A DNA stretch of 43,544 nt, taken from assembly GCF_015223435.1 (NCBI RefSeq), contig NZ_VHKO01000022.1, forward strand, positions 1 to 43,544, in the 5' to 3' direction. A program made the position numbers and the translations under genes. The notes beneath the pieces were generated by a model. It saw only the letters and a list, made by a program, of their open reading frames with translations, did no database searches and was not told the origin of the DNA. Numbering within the stretch: the stretch's first letter is position 1; the number at the start of each line of letters is the position of its first letter. Source of the DNA: Vibrio hibernica. Its GTDB lineage: Bacteria > Pseudomonadota > Gammaproteobacteria > Enterobacterales > Vibrionaceae. Below are positions 39,243 to 43,544 of this stretch, piece after piece.

Positions 39243-40208
39243 ATGTCTGAATACCCTTGGTTAGCCACGACCTGGCAACATTGGCAAGATCTTTTACGAC
39301 AACAATCTTTGCCGAATGCGATTTTATGCCAAGCCAAATCTGGCACAGGCATTGAATCTATTGTTGAAAAACTGGCCATGGCGGTTGTGTGTAAAAATGC
39401 GACTGAAGAGGCGTGCGGATTTTGTCATAGCTGCGATCTTAGCAAAAGTGGAAACCACCCTGATATTCACTGGGTTAGACCCGAAAAAGAAGGTAAAAAT
39501 ATTGTTGTTGACCAAGTTCGTGAAGCCAATCGGTTAGCTTTAGAATCATCTCAACTTGGTGGTAAGCGTATTGTTATTATTTCACCGGCTGAGGCCATGA
39601 ATGAATCAGCAGCAAACGCTTTATTAAAAACGTTGGAGACGCCACCACAGCAATGTAACTTTGTGTTGCTGAGTACGGATAAATCACGCTTACTTCCGAC
39701 TATTATTAGCCGTTGTCAAATATGGCAAGTTAAGCCTTTGGGTAAATTGGCATTTTTGGATTGGTTAAGTGAGAAAATTTCGGCCAGTGATGCTCCTATG
39801 GTTGATTGGCAATGTATAAAGATGTATGCAGATTCCCCTTTATTAGCGTTATCATTTATTGAGCAAGATAAAGCACCAGAATTTAATGCACTACAGAAAT
39901 TAATGCTCAACCTAATTCAGACTAAGCAATTAAGAATCTCTGAAGTACAGGTGATGTTTAAAACTGAACCGTTAGAGAAAATTCGCTGGCTACTCTATAT
40001 ATTAGCGGATATTCAAAAATCACATTTTTGTATGTCGCAGGATATTAAAAACCCACATTTCATTCAATTATCTCAACTATTATCATATCAACAGGCTTAT
40101 GAGCAATATCATGAGTTACTGAAGTTACAACAGTTATTGATCACATCAAGCGGGCTTAATAGTGAGTTGCTGATTGTTGATTGGTTGCTAAAGTTTACCC
40201 AATCATAA
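39243..40208 (+). CDS. holB: DNA polymerase III subunit delta'
   Basis: Part of the clamp loader, which opens and loads the beta clamp. 321 residues (E. coli HolB 334). The N-terminal AAA+ domain has a four-cysteine zinc module (CKNATEEACGFCHSC), a degenerate P-loop (KSGTGIESIV in place of a Walker A), and LKTLETPP, with sensor-like ISRCQ further on. The lack of a working ATP site is normal for delta'. An AGTAGGAG site precedes the ATG. It is 31 bp after tmk. Confidence 0.96.
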   Translation: MSEYPWLATTWQHWQDLLRQQSLPNAILCQAKSGTGIESIVEKLAMAVVCKNATEEACGFCHSCDLSKSGNHPDIHWVRPEKEGKNIVVDQVREANRLALESSQLGGKRIVIISPAEAMNESAANALLKTLETPPQQCNFVLLSTDKSRLLPTIISRCQIWQVKPLGKLAFLDWLSEKISASDAPMVDWQCIKMYADSPLLALSFIEQDKAPEFNALQKLMLNLIQTKQLRISEVQVMFKTEPLEKIRWLLYILADIQKSHFCMSQDIKNPHFIQLSQLLSYQQAYEQYHELLKLQQLLITSSGLNSELLIVDWLLKFTQS

Positions 40209-40263
40209 ACTATCTGCTTTAATTACTTTTTCTTTTCAACATTTAAATATGGAACGATCACGC

Positions 40264-41034
40264 ATGTTCATAGATTCACATTGTCATTTAGATAAACTTA
40301 ACTACAACGATTTACACCTTGATGTGGCTGATGTTATTGCAAAAGCGAAACAAGTAGGTGTCGAACAAATGTTAAGTGTAGGTGTGACATTAGAGGCCTT
40401 TCCTAACATGCTCAATATGATAGAGCCTTTTGATAACGTGCATGCCTCTTGTGGGGTACATCCACTCGATTGCGAAAGTGATTTTGATTATGAACAATTC
40501 AAGATATTTGCTCAAAATCCTAAAGTGGTGGCAATAGGGGAGACTGGCTTTGATTTTTTCTATCAGCCTGAAACCGCAGCACGTCAAACTGAATTGTTTG
40601 AGCAACATGTTGAATTAGCCGTTGAGTTAAACAAACCCTTGATTATTCATACCCGTAATGCTCGAAAGGAAACCTTAGACTTATTAAAGAATGGACATGC
40701 TGAAAAATGTGGAGGCGTGATTCATTGCTTTACAGAAGATCTCGCTTTTGCAGAATCTGCAATGGAGCTTGGATTTTACATCTCTTTATCTGGGATCATT
40801 ACATTTAATCAAGCTACAGAGTTGCAGGAAGTAGTGAAAAAATTGCCTTTGGAAAGATTGCTGATTGAGACCGACTCTCCTTTCCTCGCGCCAGTACCTC
40901 ATAGAGGAAAAGAGAATCAACCGGCCTATGTTGTTGATGTGGCTAAAAAGCTGGCTATTTTGCAACAGTGTGAGCTTGAGAAAGTACAACAAATTACAAC
41001 ATTAAACTTTCAAAAATTATTTATTAACCGTTAA
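40264..41034 (+). CDS. ycfH: TatD family metal-dependent hydrolase, YcfH type
   Basis: A TIM-barrel metal-dependent hydrolase of the TatD/YcfH group; members have 3'-5' DNase activity, but the cellular role of YcfH is not settled. 256 residues. The metal ligands are visible: DSHCHLD, GETGFDFF, IIHTRNA, IHCFTED and ETDSPFLAPVPHRGKENQP. The start at 40264 gives MFIDSHCHLD, matching E. coli YcfH; the in-frame ATG at 40249 adds only MERSR. It follows holB by 55 bp and is the usual last gene before ptsG. Confidence 0.95.
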   Translation: MFIDSHCHLDKLNYNDLHLDVADVIAKAKQVGVEQMLSVGVTLEAFPNMLNMIEPFDNVHASCGVHPLDCESDFDYEQFKIFAQNPKVVAIGETGFDFFYQPETAARQTELFEQHVELAVELNKPLIIHTRNARKETLDLLKNGHAEKCGGVIHCFTEDLAFAESAMELGFYISLSGIITFNQATELQEVVKKLPLERLLIETDSPFLAPVPHRGKENQPAYVVDVAKKLAILQQCELEKVQQITTLNFQKLFINR

Positions 41035-41201
41035 TAATAATGGTATGAAGCTGTGTCTTTAGTTTAAATTTTTGTCACTAAAGAAGGGCGATAATTTCAT
41101 GATATCGATCATTATATAGGCTTTTTTAAGTATTTTTTCATGCTTTAAATTAAATGAGATCAAAAAAATATCAGTCTTTCATCTACTAGGCTCTTAATGG
41201 T

Positions 41202-41230
41202 TTGACAACATATAAAGAGGCGAATAAGGT
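41202..41230 (+). promoter_or_regulatory. ptsG promoter
   Basis: TTGACA (41202-41207), 17-bp spacer, TAAGGT (41225-41230). The start would be near 41237, with a leader of about 57 nt. The tatD-ptsG gap is otherwise AT-rich and I find no full CRP site in it. Confidence 0.6.
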
Positions 41231-41293
41231 ACGCAAGCTAAGTGTTCTTGTAATATTTAGTAAACATAATTATAAATTAAGGAGTAAGGGGTT

Positions 41294-42910
41294 ATGAAGG
41301 CCTTTTTTAGTAAATTATCGCAAGCGTTAATGCTTCCGATAGCACTGCTACCAGCAGCAGGTATTATGCTGGGAATCGGGGGAAGCTTTACTAACCAGAG
41401 TATGGTTGAAGCATACAACATTTCAATTTTACAAGAAGGTACAGTTCTTAATAATTTCCTACAAATTATGACAGCAACTGGTGATATCGTATTTGGTAAC
41501 CTTCCATTATTATTTGCTTTAGCTATTGCGATTGGTTTTGCTCGTGCAGAGAAAGGTTCCGCTGCTCTAGCTGCGGCTATTTCTTTCCTTGTAATGAACG
41601 TTGCGATTGCTAAAACACTTGCTGTTTCTGGCATGGTTGACGGCAATACTGTTGTTCTTATGGGCACACATTACGCCGGTATTTTAGGTAATACTCTTGG
41701 CATTTCAAATACGTTGAACATGGGAGTGTTCGGTGGTTTGATTGCCGGTGGTTTAACGGTATTGCTGCATAATAAATATCATGATGTGGTTTTACCTGAT
41801 TATCTAGGCTTCTTTGCTGGAGCACGATTTGTTCCGATTATCTCTGCATTCTCTGCATTGTTTTACGGTATCGCGCTAGTATTTGTATGGCCATATATCG
41901 GTGCATTATTTGGCTCTATTGGGGCAGGTCTTGGCGAAATGACAGCATCGGGTAATGGTTATATTGCCTCGTTTATCTTCGGCTTTATTGAACGTTCACT
42001 TATCCCTGTTGGTCTTCATCACGTATTCTACTTACCGCTATGGCAAAGTGAGATTGGTGGAACCGCTGAGATTGCAGGTCACCTTGTAAAAGGTACGCAA
42101 AACATCTTCTTCGCATCACTTGCAAATGGTGATTACTCTCAATTCTCTGCAACTAACTTTATGACGGGTAAATTCCCATTCATGATGTTTGGCCTCCCAG
42201 CCGCAGCGTATGCGATGTACACACTAGCGGATGACGCGAACAAAAAAGTTGCCGGTGGTTTATTATTCTCTATCGCATTAACGGCATTCCTGACCGGTAT
42301 TACTGAACCTATCGAGTTCACATTCCTATTCTTGTCTGCGCCGCTTTATTACTTCATTCATGTGCCTCTAGCGGGTATCTCGTTCATGTTAATGGACTTG
42401 CTGAATGTAAAAGTAGGTATGACGTTTAGTGGTGGTTTCATTGATTTCAGCTTGTTTGGTATATTGCCAGGCTTAACTGGTACTCAAAACAACTGGTACT
42501 ACATTCCAATCGTAGGGGCTTTCTATGCGCCAATCTACTTCTTCTTATTCCGTTGGTATATCGTTAAATTTGACGTGAAAACTCCGGGTCGTAAAGGTAG
42601 TGCGGTTGCCGTTGTATCGAAGAAAGATTTCCATGCAGCAAAGGCGGCAGGTAAAGATGGCAGCGATCCTTTAATTGACCAGATGATTGAAGCATTAGGT
42701 GGCCAAGACAATATCGTTGATGTTGATGCTTGTATCACTCGTTTACGTATCTCAGTAAAAGATAGTGAATTAGTGAAAGACAACGCCTATTGGACCCAAG
42801 AGCTTGGTGCTAAAGGTTTAGTTAAAGTTGGTGCTACGGCAGTTCAAGCTATCTATGGCGCTCAAGCTGCTGGATATAAAGTGGCAATTAACGCTAAGCT
42901 TGGTCGTTAA
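41294..42910 (+). CDS. ptsG: PTS glucose-specific transporter subunit IIBC
   Basis: Imports and phosphorylates glucose, receiving phosphate from EIIA-Glc. 538 residues. The EIIC membrane domain (about 1-420) has FSKLSQALMLPIALLPAAGI, GFARAEKGSAALAAA and GITEPIEFTFLF. A linker (about 430-455) leads to the EIIB domain with the phosphorylated cysteine C480 in DACITRLRISV. No EIIA domain is attached. Glucose specificity is inferred from the conserved tatD-ptsG position and overall resemblance; a related hexose such as N-acetylglucosamine cannot be fully excluded. AAGGAG lies about 12 nt before the ATG. An RDD protein follows 3 nt after the stop. Confidence 0.93.
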   Translation: MKAFFSKLSQALMLPIALLPAAGIMLGIGGSFTNQSMVEAYNISILQEGTVLNNFLQIMTATGDIVFGNLPLLFALAIAIGFARAEKGSAALAAAISFLVMNVAIAKTLAVSGMVDGNTVVLMGTHYAGILGNTLGISNTLNMGVFGGLIAGGLTVLLHNKYHDVVLPDYLGFFAGARFVPIISAFSALFYGIALVFVWPYIGALFGSIGAGLGEMTASGNGYIASFIFGFIERSLIPVGLHHVFYLPLWQSEIGGTAEIAGHLVKGTQNIFFASLANGDYSQFSATNFMTGKFPFMMFGLPAAAYAMYTLADDANKKVAGGLLFSIALTAFLTGITEPIEFTFLFLSAPLYYFIHVPLAGISFMLMDLLNVKVGMTFSGGFIDFSLFGILPGLTGTQNNWYYIPIVGAFYAPIYFFLFRWYIVKFDVKTPGRKGSAVAVVSKKDFHAAKAAGKDGSDPLIDQMIEALGGQDNIVDVDACITRLRISVKDSELVKDNAYWTQELGAKGLVKVGATAVQAIYGAQAAGYKVAINAKLGR

Positions 42911-42913
42911 TTA

Positions 42914-43381
42914 ATGAGCTTTAAGCAAAAATATAAGCGACTCGGATCATTTGTTATTGATATTGCTATTGTGCAGATGTTTGCCATGATAGCGAAAGAT
43001 ATCTATCTTGGGGTGCTATCTTATGCTTCTCAAGGGACAGGAATGACCGTTTCGTTTCATGATGCAATAGCACTACCAGTGTTGCTACTTATTATTATCG
43101 GCGTAATGCTTATTACGATTGGTGTGTATATGGGTTATCACTGGTTATGTTATCGATTGTTAGGTAATTCGTTTTCACGTTATTTTTTGCGTCTTTCAGT
43201 TGAATCCATAACTGATGATCCTATGACGCAATCACGTTATTTGAAGCGTGAATTTCAGAAAATCTACCTGAGTGTTGCGAGTTTGGGTCTCTATGTTTTA
43301 TACAGTGGAGCACAATATTTATCGCACTCAAATCAGCCGTGGCATGATAAGAAGTTTGCTACTAAAGTCGTTGAGTATTAA
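42914..43381 (+). CDS. RDD-family small membrane protein
   Basis: A 155-residue inner-membrane protein of unknown function. It has the RDD layout: an N-terminal RLGSFVIDIAI helix (the R and D positions), a second long hydrophobic stretch (about 50-80), a short motif YRLLGNSFSRYFLRLSV (the usual G-x-S-x-G-K-x-L-x-x-L site, degenerate here), and the C-terminal WHDKKFATKVVEY (the D-R-x-x-x-T-x-V site). The ATG is 3 nt after the ptsG stop without a clear ribosome site, which suggests coupled translation. Whether it acts with PtsG is unknown. A terminator follows. Confidence 0.75.
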   Translation: MSFKQKYKRLGSFVIDIAIVQMFAMIAKDIYLGVLSYASQGTGMTVSFHDAIALPVLLLIIIGVMLITIGVYMGYHWLCYRLLGNSFSRYFLRLSVESITDDPMTQSRYLKREFQKIYLSVASLGLYVLYSGAQYLSHSNQPWHDKKFATKVVEY

Positions 43382-43413
43382 CGACTGATATTTTTGCTAT
43401 AAATGAAATGACT

Positions 43414-43445
43414 AGCCAGTAGGATAACTCTACTGGCTTTTTTTT
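43414..43445 (+). terminator. ptsG operon terminator
   Basis: AGCCAGTAG (43414-43422) pairs perfectly with CTACTGGCT (43430-43438), followed by a run of T to 43445. Confidence 0.92.
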
Positions 43446-43531
43446 AACTAAAACTTGACGTGAATAAAGCGAAGTAACACCTGTTTCGTGGTAAAAACAT
43501 GCGCATTGAAAATGAAATGAAGGGAATAATC

Positions 43532-43544
43532 ATGAAATCATATG
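43532..43544 (+). CDS. Possible start of a further gene (cut by window edge)
   Basis: ATG AAA TCA TAT with an AAGGGA site 6 nt upstream. Only four codons are visible, so the product cannot be named. Confidence 0.3.

Noticed and set aside
41100..41115. ATGAT-ATCG-ATCAT palindrome upstream of ptsG
   Set aside because: Arms of only 5 bp in AT-rich DNA, more than 85 bp before the promoter; likely chance.
1..43544. Search for a defence island, CRISPR array, integron, prophage, transposon or novel gene cluster
   Set aside because: No spaced direct repeats, transposase, integrase or phage genes, or unknown gene clusters were seen. Nearly every gene belongs to a well-known core family and gene order is conventional within blocks.

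Overview
This is an ordinary stretch of Vibrionaceae core chromosome (Vibrio, or a close relative such as Aliivibrio), moderately AT-rich. The assignment rests on three things. The FadR protein has the roughly 40-residue internal insertion known from Vibrio cholerae FadR and absent from the Escherichia coli protein. The genome carries an NhaB antiporter divergent from fadR and an OmpU-like porin. Several gene blocks share enterobacterial/vibrio order: ackA-pta-yfbV, metG/apbC-udk-dcd-asmA, and rne/rluC-maf-yceD-rpmF-plsX-fabHDG-acpP-fabF-pabC-mltG-tmk-holB-tatD-ptsG. All recognisable genes look intact. I see no insertion sequence, prophage, integron, CRISPR array, toxin-antitoxin pair, tRNA or rRNA.

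Layout: (1) 1-4.5 kb, the acetate overflow/activation pair ackA-pta on the minus strand, with yfbV divergent. (2) 4.5-7.6 kb, a three-gene ABC uptake system of the TrpX/DUF534 type (binding protein, permease, ATPase), preceded by a 22-bp palindrome and with hairpins between the first two genes. (3) 7.7-11.1 kb, dusC, a SEC-C-tailed protein and an outer-membrane porin with a long AT-rich upstream region. (4) 11.2-14.8 kb, nhaB and dsbB on the minus strand and fadR divergent. (5) 14.9-22.4 kb, metG on the minus strand, then apbC, udk, dcd and asmA on the plus strand; a 116-bp imperfect palindrome lies between metG and apbC. (6) 22.4-28.3 kb, cobO/btuR, a SulP anion transporter and rne on the minus strand; rne has a leader of about 330 nt resembling the autoregulatory leader of E. 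coli rne. (7) 28.6-41.0 kb, rluC, maf (minus), then the rpmF-fatty acid synthesis cluster and pabC-mltG-tmk-holB-tatD. (8) 41.3-43.5 kb, the glucose PTS permease ptsG followed 3 nt later by a small RDD-type membrane protein, and the first four codons of a possible further gene.

The genes connect through acyl metabolism and carbon flow: PtsG brings in glucose, AckA-Pta interconvert acetyl-CoA and acetate, PlsX/FabH/FabD/FabG/AcpP/FabF build acyl chains and start phospholipid synthesis, and FadR senses long-chain acyl-CoA. A perfect TGGTNNGACCA motif just upstream of the acpP promoter suggests FadR may act on acpP directly. RNase E, L32, RluC, DusC and MetG form an RNA/translation group.

I found no convincing undescribed multi-gene system. 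The items worth a second look are regulatory: the possible leaderless yceD promoter, the FadR-like acpP site, the rne leader, the palindromes around the ABC operon, the metG-apbC repeat, a duplicated micro-motif in the RNase E tail, and the ptsG-RDD pairing.
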